From Bacteroidales bacterium UBA5833 (GTDB lineage: Bacteria; Bacteroidota; Bacteroidia; Bacteroidales; Lentimicrobiaceae): a stretch of DNA of 47,657 nucleotides. The stretch spans positions 1 through 47,657 of the forward strand of contig DJGZ01000058.1 in assembly GCA_002433025.1 (NCBI GenBank). The letters are read 5' to 3'. Under the pieces are notes generated by a model, which saw only the letters and a program-made list of their open reading frames with translations, searched no databases and was not told where the DNA came from. The position numbers and the translations under genes were made by a program. How positions within the stretch are numbered: position 1 is the first letter of the stretch; every line of letters starts with the position of its first letter. Shown piece after piece: positions 27,045 to 35,810 of this stretch.

Positions 27045-27655
27045 AAATAGCACAAAAATATTCTCATCTTAACGGAGAAGAATACCTTATTGTTCATCAC
27101 AATAACTTATACAAAGAAATTAAACAAGTTATTGCAAGTGTTGACGCTGAACAATTTAGAACGAAAATCAGCAAGGAGAAAAGAAAAAGTGGGAACAGCC
27201 TTTTATCTCCAATAGACTTAAATAAAGCCTTTAACACGGAGTTTTACAAAAGAAATTGGGCAGAAAGCAGATACAACTATTACATTACTCTTAACAGAGA
27301 ATTAATGGAAAAAAGCGTTCTAATGTCTGCTAAAGATCAAAAGGAATTTCTTATTGCTAACGGAGATAAAGAACCAATTTATAGTTACAACCAAACTGAC
27401 TTTGTAAAGGACAAAATTGCAGTTGAAGTTCAATTTGGAAAATATGCTTTTGTTGCGTTTGATTTGTTTGTAAAACATATGCTTTTCTACTCTGGTGGTG
27501 TTATTAACTTAGGTATTGAAATTCTTCCGACAAAGAAAATGCAAGCACAAATGAGTAGTGGCGTAGCATATTACGAAGGCGAAGTATATAACGTAATGCG
27601 GCAAGGACGCAATAGCCCCCCAGTTCCTTTATTGATTTTGGGTATTGAACCTTAA
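27041..27655 (+). CDS. BglII-like type II restriction endonuclease
   Basis: The protein has 204 residues, close to BglII in size. The active-site pattern Asp-x8-Glu-x-Gln is present: Asp120 in QTDFVKD, then Glu129 and Gln131 in VEVQFGKY. BglII uses Asp84, Glu93 and Gln95 with identical spacing. The C-terminus PPVPLLILGIEP also fits the BglII/BstYI group as I recall it. The cognate site would then probably contain a GATC core (for example AGATCT or RGATCY); this is an inference. The gene overlaps the methyltransferase by four bases, as expected for coupled expression. Low GC content, intact reading frame. Confidence 0.85.
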   Translation: MKIAQKYSHLNGEEYLIVHHNNLYKEIKQVIASVDAEQFRTKISKEKRKSGNSLLSPIDLNKAFNTEFYKRNWAESRYNYYITLNRELMEKSVLMSAKDQKEFLIANGDKEPIYSYNQTDFVKDKIAVEVQFGKYAFVAFDLFVKHMLFYSGGVINLGIEILPTKKMQAQMSSGVAYYEGEVYNVMRQGRNSPPVPLLILGIEP

Positions 27656-28023
27656 GACAAAGGATTGATGCCCCGCCAGTAGCATTGTTTATAAAACATT
27701 TGGCTATCAGTGGTTTATTGGATATTTCAGTTGGTAGCAAAAGTAATTGGAACTTGACAGGAAGATGCTTATGAATGCAATGCTTTTCATATACGTATTT
27801 GTGATAGCATATTGATAATTATAAATCTGATTTCAGCTATTAACTGATCTGTGAATTATTAGTGGACTCAGTATTTGTTTTACATTTTCAACAGCTGAGC
27901 AAGTATTGAGATTATCAGAAAGTGAGGTTTAATAAAAAATCTTGTGGCTAACCTTAAAGGACATAAAAGGCTGCGTTAAGTTTTCGCAATTCGACTCCAG
28001 AGCTATATGCAAAAAGTGGATTA
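27656..28023. other. AT-rich intergenic flank of the restriction-modification island
   Basis: About 370 bases with no supported gene. A 12-base word GATTATCAGAAA occurs twice (near 27912 and 28018), the second just beside the next gene's stop codon. No integrase, terminal repeat or attachment site is evident. The stretch may be the scar of the island's arrival. Confidence 0.5.
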
Positions 28024-28947
28024 TCAGAAATTCTTCCGGCTGATCAGGTAGTTGGGCCTTCTTTTATTCTCAATAAACAATTTGCCAAGGTAGATGCCGA
28101 TGATTCCCAGCATAATAAGCTGAATGCCGCCGATAAACAAAACACTTGCTGTAATGGATGTCCATCCCGGCAAGGCGCTTTCCGTGAAAAAGTGAATATA
28201 AACAGCATACAATCCGTACAGAAAGGCAACCGCGGCAATCAGCGATCCTATGAAAATCGACAGATACAATGGCTTGTTGCTGAACGAAGTAACCCCGTCC
28301 AATCCGAGTTTGAGCATGCGTGAGAAGCGATATTTCGTAGTGCCGGAATTTCTTTCCGCCGGCTGAAAATTTACGGCTGTCTGATTAAATCCAAGCCATG
28401 GAATCAAGCCTCTCAGAAACAGGTAATTTTCGTTGAAGTGCTTCAGGGCATCCACTACTTTGCGGTCGAGCAGCCTGAAATCAGCCATTCCGGCATTAAT
28501 TTCGACCGAAGAGAGTTTATTGATGATTTTGTAAAACAGCCCTGAAGTAATCCTTTTTAAAAGGGGAAGTGATTTTAATTCGCCCCTGATGGTATTCACA
28601 ACGTCATAACCCTGTTGCCATTTCGCAATTAGTTCAGGGATCAGTGACGGCGGGTGCTGAAGATCGGCATCAAGGCTGATGACGCAGTCGCCGGAAGCGT
28701 GGTCGAGGCCTGCTTTCAGCGCCTGCTGATGGCCGAAATTGCGTGAAAGGGATAAATAATGAATCCGGGGGTCGGTTTCAGCCAGTGAAATAACCTTCTG
28801 TAGTGTCAGGTCACTGCTGCCGTCATCCACAAACAGGAGTTCATACTGCTCATAACTAGCCAATACTTCTGTAAGTTTGCTGTAAATGCTGCCGATATTT
28901 TCCTGCTCATTGTAGCAGGGAATTACGACCGAAACGGAGAACGACAT
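28024..28947 (-). CDS. GT2 polyprenyl-phosphate glycosyltransferase (GtrB/DPM1-like)
   Basis: This 307-residue enzyme of the GtrB/CsbB type should move a sugar from a nucleotide donor onto undecaprenyl phosphate at the inner face of the membrane. The GT2 domain shows VSVVIPCYNEQENI, VDDGSSD and the metal-binding SLDADLQHPP. Two C-terminal transmembrane hairpin segments follow (about 228-250 and 265-290), ending in the positively charged tail NKRRPNYL. These are the standard GtrB layout. Its lipid-linked product could feed the GT-C-like proteins nearby. Transcription runs away from the YfhO-like gene. Confidence 0.93.
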   Translation of the reverse strand: MSFSVSVVIPCYNEQENIGSIYSKLTEVLASYEQYELLFVDDGSSDLTLQKVISLAETDPRIHYLSLSRNFGHQQALKAGLDHASGDCVISLDADLQHPPSLIPELIAKWQQGYDVVNTIRGELKSLPLLKRITSGLFYKIINKLSSVEINAGMADFRLLDRKVVDALKHFNENYLFLRGLIPWLGFNQTAVNFQPAERNSGTTKYRFSRMLKLGLDGVTSFSNKPLYLSIFIGSLIAAVAFLYGLYAVYIHFFTESALPGWTSITASVLFIGGIQLIMLGIIGIYLGKLFIENKRRPNYLISRKNF

Positions 28948-29045
28948 AGCGGATTTGTTAATCAGTGGCTAAGTTAGCAATATTTTATTGTTCGGAATCT
29001 GCTTATTTTCTCCTTACTTTCGTTGCATAAAGCCTTTCGGATAAG

Positions 29046-32000
29046 ATGATGCAAAACCGCCCGCCGACATACCGGGTATATCTGGTCTTTCTTGCTGTCA
29101 CTGCATTGGCGTACTGGCAGGTGGCCCTGATGCAGAACAGCCTCAAATGGGATGTGATGGATTGTTATCTTCCATGGCGGTATCATGTGGGCGAATGTCT
29201 GCAAAACGGCATATTCCCCTTCTGGAATCCATATACCCACTGCGGTTACCCGATTCATGCCGACCTGCGGTCTGTATGGTATCCCGAAGCTTTTTTGATC
29301 GGGTTATCCACCGGGTACACCAATCTGCATCTTCACTTTTTGTTTGTATTTTATCTTTCGCTGGCCGGGCTGGGTATGTACCTGCTGAGTACCCATTTTG
29401 TCCGTGACTGGAGGGCCTCTTTTATGGCGGGCAGCGCTTATCTGCTCTCAGGTTTCTTTACCGGTCATGGCCAGGAGATGTTCGGAATCATTGCCGCCAC
29501 ATGGATTCCCTTTGTACTTTATTATTACATCAGGCTCTTGAAATACCAGCAGTTTAACGATGTGCTGAGAACTTCGGTTTTTGTGTTTCTGCTTGTTACG
29601 GGAGGCTACCAGGCTTTGTGGGCGATTTTGTTTTATCTCCTCCTTGCTGTTTTTGTTGTCAGGATGATTCGCCTGCTCAGGTTGCGAAAGGCCGGAGAAG
29701 CTGTTCAGCTTTTGAAACTTAACGTTTTACTTTTACTGATTTCAGTTTTAAGCCTTACGGTGATAGCCGTCAGCTATTTTCAGGTCGCCCCTCACCTGGG
29801 GAGGTTGTCGGGCGTGTCACTGGAGGATGCCTGGTTTATGCCATTCTCGCCACGATCGGTTTTGTCGTTTCTGATTCCATTCGCGACGGTTAAAGATGCC
29901 GCATGGTATGATACCGACCTTTCGATGAACAACGCCTATGCTGGGCTGATTGTATTGGTTTTCTTCGTTTTCAGCCTGTTCAGAAAGCGAAGCTCCCTGC
30001 TCAATACTTTTCTGATTTTTGGATTGATTGCCTTGCTGGCCTCTTTCGGGAGGTATACCCCTGTCAGATCAGTGCTGTTTCACACCCTGCCAATGATGGA
30101 TTTATTCAGGCATTCCAGCTTCTTCAGTTATTTTGCATTATTGGCCATAATATTGTCGGCAGCGGCCGGATTCAGCAGCTTTCTTAAACATCCGGAAGCA
30201 GGCCGCTGTTTGCTGTACCGCATTTCTCTGGTTACAGGTGCCGGCCTGCTGATACTCCTCATTTATGGGCTAAAGCATGCCGGCGCTGAACCATTTCAGT
30301 TTCTGAATAAGATTGTCAATTTTCAGGAATGGCTGATGCATCCATCGCGCTACGAGCATGTTGTGATACATGCAATGATTCAGATTTTTCTGCTGTCCCT
30401 TTTTGCATTGCTTATTTCAAATTGCAAACGGAGAATATATCCGGCACTTATGCTGCTGATAATTCTTGAAATGACATTGGCTGTCCAGTTAAATACTTAT
30501 TATACGGTTGTTTCCGCCGGGGTCCGTCCCATGGATCTTGCAGTAAACCTTAAACAAAGGGCCCCTGCTTTCCCGCTGCCTCAGACAGATATTCCTGTTT
30601 CCGATCATACAGATGCAAGCACTTCATACGCTGTATTGTGGCGTAATACTTCCATATACAGCAAGGTGGTTTCCTTCGGCGGATTTAATTCGTTCAGGTT
30701 GCAGGGTTGTGTGAGTCTTACCGATTCCTTCCCGCAACTGGCTGAGAAAGTACTGCAGAATCCGGTTATTTTTCTTTCCGATAGCCTTAAGCAATTTTCT
30801 CCGGAAATTGATTTTTCTGCTTCCGGTGACAACTCAATACTTTATACAGAAAGGGATGTGCTGAAGACTATTCCATTTCAGTTGGAGAAATCCGGGGATG
30901 ATTCAATAAGACTGACTGATTTCCACCCTGGGTTTGCCGGTGCAGAAGTAAACCTGAAGAATCCGGTTGCTATAACCCTTTTGCAGGCATGGTATCCCGG
31001 TTGGAAGGCGCTGATAGACGGTAACGAGGCGGAGATATTTGTTTCTGACCGGATGTTCATGAGTGTGCTTTGCGGTCCGGGTAACCACCGCATTGAATTT
31101 GTTTACAGCAACAAGCTGATTATAGCGGCATTTCTAGTTTCGGGTATAGTAATTCTTTTGATTTTATCAAGGTTGATTGTCGTTGCTTTCAGCGGCAGGA
31201 AGAGATTGGCTGTTGCAGGCATTGTATTCCTCTGGATTGTGACAGCTGCTGCTTTTCTGTTACGCTTTAATCCAACCGAACCATATACCGTCAAAAGGGA
31301 AAATGCATACCTGGATGTTGCGCAAAAAGTTGCCGGCTCCGGGGTAAGACACGCCATCTTCAATGTTGACAATGAGTCCCTCATGCGTAAGTACCTCAGT
31401 GAAGCCGGTTTTAACGGGGAGGGCTATTTTTACAATCATTCCCGGAAGTCAGATATGAGTCTGATGCTGAATTATTTGGATTCAATTGACAGACAAGGGG
31501 TTGTAAATCTTGCCAGGGTCAGCTTGTTTGCTCCGTTCTCGCCCGAAGAAACATTTATACTTTCCTCCTGGGATTGCATTGCTGAAGATAACCTGAATGG
31601 TTTCGGAAATATGAGCCATCTGAAGAGAGGCAGTGACCGTCGTTTTTTTAAGACATTTAACGACTTTGAACAAGCGGTCCCGGGGTGGAGTGGTCATGTT
31701 AAGGCACTCGACAGCCTGAATCCTTTCAGCGGAAGATTCTCAAACAGGATTGACGGCGATTCACCGGGAAGTTATGCATGCAGGCTGAAGTTCGGTGAAG
31801 GGACTGTGCCCGGATTGCCGGACGGAAAGATCACTGCCCTGGCAAGGGCAAGAATTAAAGGCAATGCAGAAGGTGCATCGCTGATCATCCAGAAGCGCCG
31901 CGACGATCAGGTTATGGAAACATTCCCGCTATCCCTCGCCGGATTAACCAAACCGGGAGATGGCTGGGTTCAGGTTGCGAAGGCCGGCACATTTAATAAA

Positions 32001-32114
32001 GATTTCCAGCAGGATGATGAACTGATCGTTTATATCTGGGGGTCTGAAAAAACGAAACTTTATGCGGATGATTTCAGCCTTGAAATTATCTCCGGGGAAG
32101 TAAGTCAGAAATAG
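29046..32114 (+). CDS. YfhO-like large membrane protein with C-terminal beta-sandwich
   Basis: This 1022-residue multi-pass protein resembles the YfhO family of bacterial membrane proteins, linked in Gram-positives to glycosylation of envelope polymers. The family pattern is clear near the N-terminus: LKWDVMDCYLPWRYHVGECL, then GIFPFWNPYTHCGYPIHAD. Later come LLQAWYPGWKALIDGNEAEI and GPGNHRIEFVYSN, also typical of the family. About twelve hydrophobic segments lie in the first 480 residues, with two more at about 690-740. The last 280 residues are an additional soluble part that includes a module starting FNDFEQ and ending ELIVYIWGSEKTKLYADDF. It reads divergently from the GtrB-like gene. The start could be the second Met (29049). 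Confidence 0.82.
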   Translation: MMQNRPPTYRVYLVFLAVTALAYWQVALMQNSLKWDVMDCYLPWRYHVGECLQNGIFPFWNPYTHCGYPIHADLRSVWYPEAFLIGLSTGYTNLHLHFLFVFYLSLAGLGMYLLSTHFVRDWRASFMAGSAYLLSGFFTGHGQEMFGIIAATWIPFVLYYYIRLLKYQQFNDVLRTSVFVFLLVTGGYQALWAILFYLLLAVFVVRMIRLLRLRKAGEAVQLLKLNVLLLLISVLSLTVIAVSYFQVAPHLGRLSGVSLEDAWFMPFSPRSVLSFLIPFATVKDAAWYDTDLSMNNAYAGLIVLVFFVFSLFRKRSSLLNTFLIFGLIALLASFGRYTPVRSVLFHTLPMMDLFRHSSFFSYFALLAIILSAAAGFSSFLKHPEAGRCLLYRISLVTGAGLLILLIYGLKHAGAEPFQFLNKIVNFQEWLMHPSRYEHVVIHAMIQIFLLSLFALLISNCKRRIYPALMLLIILEMTLAVQLNTYYTVVSAGVRPMDLAVNLKQRAPAFPLPQTDIPVSDHTDASTSYAVLWRNTSIYSKVVSFGGFNSFRLQGCVSLTDSFPQLAEKVLQNPVIFLSDSLKQFSPEIDFSASGDNSILYTERDVLKTIPFQLEKSGDDSIRLTDFHPGFAGAEVNLKNPVAITLLQAWYPGWKALIDGNEAEIFVSDRMFMSVLCGPGNHRIEFVYSNKLIIAAFLVSGIVILLILSRLIVVAFSGRKRLAVAGIVFLWIVTAAAFLLRFNPTEPYTVKRENAYLDVAQKVAGSGVRHAIFNVDNESLMRKYLSEAGFNGEGYFYNHSRKSDMSLMLNYLDSIDRQGVVNLARVSLFAPFSPEETFILSSWDCIAEDNLNGFGNMSHLKRGSDRRFFKTFNDFEQAVPGWSGHVKALDSLNPFSGRFSNRIDGDSPGSYACRLKFGEGTVPGLPDGKITALARARIKGNAEGASLIIQKRRDDQVMETFPLSLAGLTKPGDGWVQVAKAGTFNKDFQQDDELIVYIWGSEKTKLYADDFSLEIISGEVSQK

Positions 32115-32139
32115 GGCCGGCGCATGAATACTTGAATAA

Positions 32140-32157
32140 CCGTTGCCTCTTCAACGG
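32140..32157. terminator. Possible terminator hairpin between convergent genes
   Basis: CCGTTG (32140-32145) and CAACGG (32152-32157) form a perfect six-pair stem around a six-base loop. The T-tract follows only loosely (GTGATGTTTT), so the function is uncertain. Confidence 0.4.
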
Positions 32158-32247
32158 CCTGTGATGTTTTGAGGTCCGGTTTTATTGTATTCGGCGAGTA
32201 AAGCAGGCATTGTGCCACAGATCAGGCTGTCAGTTGTCTTAGAATAC

Positions 32248-32964
32248 TTACCTGCTGAAAACGTTGTATTTCAGAATGCAATAGATGGCCCTGAAACCAT
32301 CTTTTGCGCCGATTTTTTTGCCTTCATCGTAGGTTCTGCCATAATATGAGATGCCGACTTCATAAATACGAATTCCGGGGATGCGCGAAATACGGGCGGT
32401 GACCTCTGGTTCAAAGCCGAACCGGTTTTCCCTTAACCTCACACGCTTGATGATTTCCGCCCTGAACATCTTGTAACAGGTTTCCATATCGGTAAGGTTC
32501 AGGTTGGTAAACATATTTGAAAGGAAGGTAAGGAACTGATTGCCGATGGAGTGCCAGAAGAAAAGTATCCTGTGCGGGCCTATTCCCATAAAGCGCGATC
32601 CGTAAACAACATCGGCAACACCGGCCATCAGGGGTTTCAGCAGGAGGTTATAGTCGGCAGGGTCATATTCGAGGTCGGCATCCTGAATCACAATAAAATC
32701 ACCGGTGGCCAGTTCGATCCCCTTATGGATGGCGGCACCCTTGCCCTTGTTGACCGGCTGGTTGAAAAGTATTATACCGGTTTCGGAATGGACCGAGGTA
32801 TATTCGGCCAGAACCGCGGCTGTATTGTCGGTAGAACAGTCGTTGACAACAATAAGCTCTTTTTCGATATCGTATTCAAGCCTTGTTTCTATGATCTTGT
32901 TGAGGATAAGATGAATGGTCTTCGCTTCATTATAAGCAGGAATGACGATGGAGAGACGTTTCAT
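32248..32964 (-). CDS. GT2 glycosyltransferase, DPM1-like (soluble)
   Basis: This 238-residue GT2 enzyme lacks membrane segments and resembles dolichyl/polyprenyl-phosphate mannose synthases. It shows LSIVIPAYNEAKTI, VVNDCSTDNT, the metal-binding QDADLEYDP, VYGSRFMG and the late motif YYGRTYDEGKKIG found in this branch. It would load a sugar onto a polyprenyl phosphate. The start codon lies 13 bases from a tandem repeat array whose minus-strand copies resemble promoter boxes. The gene converges on the YfhO-like gene. Confidence 0.92.
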   Translation of the reverse strand: MKRLSIVIPAYNEAKTIHLILNKIIETRLEYDIEKELIVVNDCSTDNTAAVLAEYTSVHSETGIILFNQPVNKGKGAAIHKGIELATGDFIVIQDADLEYDPADYNLLLKPLMAGVADVVYGSRFMGIGPHRILFFWHSIGNQFLTFLSNMFTNLNLTDMETCYKMFRAEIIKRVRLRENRFGFEPEVTARISRIPGIRIYEVGISYYGRTYDEGKKIGAKDGFRAIYCILKYNVFSR

Positions 32965-32977
32965 ATGCGATAGCAGT

Positions 32978-33025
32978 ATTCAAAGATTCAAAGATTCAAA
33001 GATTCAAGGATTCAAGGATTCAAGG
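32978..33025. repeat. Tandem array of six 8-bp units (ATTCAARG)
   Basis: Three copies of ATTCAAAG (32978-33001) are followed by three copies of ATTCAAGG (33002-33025). On the minus strand the copies read AATCTTTG, one base away from the Bacteroidetes -7 box TAnnTTTG, directly upstream of the DPM1-like gene. Copy number could vary by slippage. Confidence 0.9.
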
Positions 33026-33043
33026 ATTAGCTTCGCTGAGCTC

Positions 33044-33091
33044 TCCCGATAGTCCCGATAGCTTTCGGGATCGGGATCGGTTCAAGGATTC
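33044..33091. repeat. Palindromic element within the tandem repeat region
   Basis: TCCCGAT occurs at 33044-33050 and again at 33053-33059. It is followed by its inverted partners in CTTTCGGGA and TCGGGATCGG up to 33080. The arms can fold into a compact hairpin (TCCCGATAG against CTTTCGGGA, one mismatch). Immediately after it the 8-bp repeat word TTCAAGGATTC resumes (33081-33091), as if the palindrome sits within the array. The rest of the gap, 33092-33306, shows no gene. Confidence 0.7.
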
Positions 33092-33306
33092 AAAAATCCG
33101 GCCCCTTATGAAAGGGGATAATGATTAATCTCTACCGTTGTTGGAGGGGCCAGGCACTGAACACTCCGCCTCAGGCAGACCGGTCCGGAAGTTGCAAAAT
33201 GGCCTTCCTCCGCTTTCAGCCTTGAACAGACTCCTGTTAACTGGCCGGCCGGGGAGTAAAAGTATGTAAAACAACGATATTAAGCAATGTTAAACTTGTC
33301 GTTCAG

Positions 33307-35787
33307 TTATTCCTGGAAATAAACGCGTTTTACCCTGCGCGAAATACCTGTCAGGATTTCGTAAGGGATGGTATCCATGGCTTGTGCCAGCCGGGTGATG
33401 GGCATTTCGCTGCCGAAAACCACTACTTCATCGCCTTCGTTGGCGTAAACACCCGTAATGTCGAGCATGGTCATGTCCATGCAGATGTTTCCGGCAACCG
33501 GTACAATATGTCCATTGACCATCATCTTTCCACGTCCGTTACCCAGCCTGCGGCTGAGGCCATCGGCGTATCCGACGGGAATTGTGGCAATTACCGATTC
33601 TTTTTCTGCTTTCCATCTCCGGTTGTAGCCTACAGTATCCCCTTTTCTGATTTTTTTAATCTGGGAAATGCTGGTTTTAAGGCTGCTTACCGTTTCAAGT
33701 GATTTCTGCACTATGGGATCTGATGAAATACCATAGAGTGAGATGCCGAGCCTGACCATCTCGAACTGGCTTTCGGGGAAGCGGCTGATCCCGGCCGAGT
33801 TAAGAATGTGTCGCAGCACAGGATATCCAAGCCGTTTTGTAAGTTCATCAGTCATTCTGCGGAAACAGTCAATCTGTTGCCGGGTGAATTCATCCATTCC
33901 GGGGTCTTCGCTGCCGGCCAGGTGAGAAAAGACCGATTGTACGGTGATTTCTTTTATGGCGCACAGCTGTTCAGCAAGAGGCTCAATGTCGGTTTTTTCA
34001 AACCCGAGACGGTGCATGCCGGTATCAAGTTTCAGGTGGATCTTTACTGCGGCGGGCTGGTTATCAGATCTCCGTTTGATTGCCCTGGCAAGCATGGTCA
34101 GGGTTCTGAAATTATAGATTTCAGGCTCAAGATTGTATCTGAGCAAGGCATCCATCCCGTTCTCCTCGGGATTCATAACCATGATGGGTAAACTGATGCC
34201 GGCCTTTCTCAACTCGACGCCCTCATCTGCATAGGCAACGGTCAGGTAGTCGGCCCGGTGCCACTCAAGGGTGTTGGCAATTTCGAAACTCCCGCTCCCA
34301 TATGAAAAAGCCTTAACCATTGCCATCATTTTAGTGCCGGGGTTAAGCCTGGATCTGAAGTAGTTGAGGTTATGTACCAGGGCATTCAGGTTGACTTCAA
34401 GAACCGTTTCATGTGAACGCTGCTGAAGGAGTTTGTTAATCCGTTCAAAACCGAAAACCCTGGCGCCTTTGAGCAGTATGCTTTCATCGTGGAAATCGCC
34501 CGGATGAAAGCTTTTCAGGAATTCATCGGTGCCGGGATGGAATTCCCCCGGAATCACGAACAGGCTTTTATTTTTACAGAGGGCCGGGCCGATCCCGATT
34601 AGCCGCGTAATGCCTTTGTTGATGAGCATACGGGCGATTTGCCCGTAGAGATATTCTTCAGCTCCGGCGTTCTGGAGCATATCGCTCAGAATCACCGTGC
34701 GCCGTTCATGCTGGTTCTGCTGAACAAGAAAATCAAGGGCAATGGCAAGGGATTCGGGATCAGAGCTGTAAGCGTCGTTGATAACGGAGCACCCGTTGAT
34801 TCCTTCCTTCATTTCGAGGCGCATGGCTACCGGTAGAAGCCTGAGCATACGGTTGGCCGTAACATCAGGGCCATAGCCCATCAGCAGCATGAAGGCCCAG
34901 CAATGCATGGCGTTTTCGAAAGAGGCGGAATCGGAAAACGGAATGGAAATCTCCATGGTACGGTGCTGATAAACTGCCGTTATCCGGGTATTCGATTTCC
35001 CTGTTTCCGTGGTTATGATCCTGAGTCTTGCATTTTCATTGCTGCCCCAGTCGAAAAGGTCTTTGATTCCGTATGGGTTGTTTCTTACAGCGTTATCAAT
35101 TTCTTTGTGGTCGCTGCAAAAGATCAGGGTTTTACAATTGCGGAAAAGCTTTAATTTTTCTTCGGTTTTTTGCTGTGCGGATACGAAATACTGATCATGC
35201 GCATGGCCGATATTGGTAAATATACCGATATCGGGGCGTATGATGCGCTCAAGATGCTCCATTTCGCCCGGTTCAGAGATGCCGGCTTCAAAGATGGCCA
35301 GGTTGTGCCAGTCGTTCATCTGCCACACCGATAACGGGACGCCGATCTGCGAATTGTAACTCTTTGGGCTGCGAACGATGGTTTTTTCCTGCGAAATCAG
35401 CTGCCACAGCCATTCCTTAACGATGGTCTTGCCATTGCTGCCCGTAATTCCTATTACCGGAAAATTAAATTCTGCCCTGTGATGGGCTGCCAGTTTTTGC
35501 AGGGCTCCGAGCGGATTGCTGATGACAAGGAAGTTTGCTCCGGCAAAGTTATCCGGCGGCAAAGAGGAGACAACAAAATACCTTACCCCTTTTTCGTAAA
35601 GTTCCCTGATGTAGCGGTGTCCGTCGTTGCGCGCAGTAGTAAGGGCGAAGAAGAGGGTGTGCAGGGGGCCGGAGAGTTTACGGCTATCGGTCAGCAATTC
35701 TTTTATCAGCCCGTTTCCACCGGCTCCGGTACATTCGCCACCAAGCAGTTTAACGATTTCGCTGAAAAAGTATCCCGGTTTTCCCAT
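33307..35787 (-). CDS. murF-alr: Bifunctional MurF-alanine racemase
   Basis: Two peptidoglycan precursor enzymes are fused in 826 residues. Residues 1 to about 455 are MurF, which adds D-Ala-D-Ala to the UDP-MurNAc tripeptide; the ATP loop GITGSNGKT is at 113-121. Residues from about 458 form a PLP-dependent alanine racemase that supplies D-alanine: Lys492 in MVKAFSYGSG binds PLP, and RLGISLYGIS lies further on. The C-terminus includes AGNICMDMTMLDI and the tail RVKRVYF. This fusion is known in Bacteroidetes. It lies 23 bases behind pdxA on the same strand, so the two are probably one operon. Confidence 0.96.
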   Translation of the reverse strand: MGKPGYFFSEIVKLLGGECTGAGGNGLIKELLTDSRKLSGPLHTLFFALTTARNDGHRYIRELYEKGVRYFVVSSLPPDNFAGANFLVISNPLGALQKLAAHHRAEFNFPVIGITGSNGKTIVKEWLWQLISQEKTIVRSPKSYNSQIGVPLSVWQMNDWHNLAIFEAGISEPGEMEHLERIIRPDIGIFTNIGHAHDQYFVSAQQKTEEKLKLFRNCKTLIFCSDHKEIDNAVRNNPYGIKDLFDWGSNENARLRIITTETGKSNTRITAVYQHRTMEISIPFSDSASFENAMHCWAFMLLMGYGPDVTANRMLRLLPVAMRLEMKEGINGCSVINDAYSSDPESLAIALDFLVQQNQHERRTVILSDMLQNAGAEEYLYGQIARMLINKGITRLIGIGPALCKNKSLFVIPGEFHPGTDEFLKSFHPGDFHDESILLKGARVFGFERINKLLQQRSHETVLEVNLNALVHNLNYFRSRLNPGTKMMAMVKAFSYGSGSFEIANTLEWHRADYLTVAYADEGVELRKAGISLPIMVMNPEENGMDALLRYNLEPEIYNFRTLTMLARAIKRRSDNQPAAVKIHLKLDTGMHRLGFEKTDIEPLAEQLCAIKEITVQSVFSHLAGSEDPGMDEFTRQQIDCFRRMTDELTKRLGYPVLRHILNSAGISRFPESQFEMVRLGISLYGISSDPIVQKSLETVSSLKTSISQIKKIRKGDTVGYNRRWKAEKESVIATIPVGYADGLSRRLGNGRGKMMVNGHIVPVAGNICMDMTMLDITGVYANEGDEVVVFGSEMPITRLAQAMDTIPYEILTGISRRVKRVYFQE

Positions 35788-35810
35788 AATTTCTGCAAAC
35801 CATCGAAGGG

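Noticed and set aside
27504..27740. 78-codon minus-strand frame at the end of the endonuclease gene
   Set aside because: It is mostly antisense to the endonuclease and shows no recognisable domain.
32978..33025. Possible CRISPR-like repeats
   Set aside because: Units are only 8 bp, head-to-tail without spacers, and no cas gene is present; it is a simple tandem repeat.
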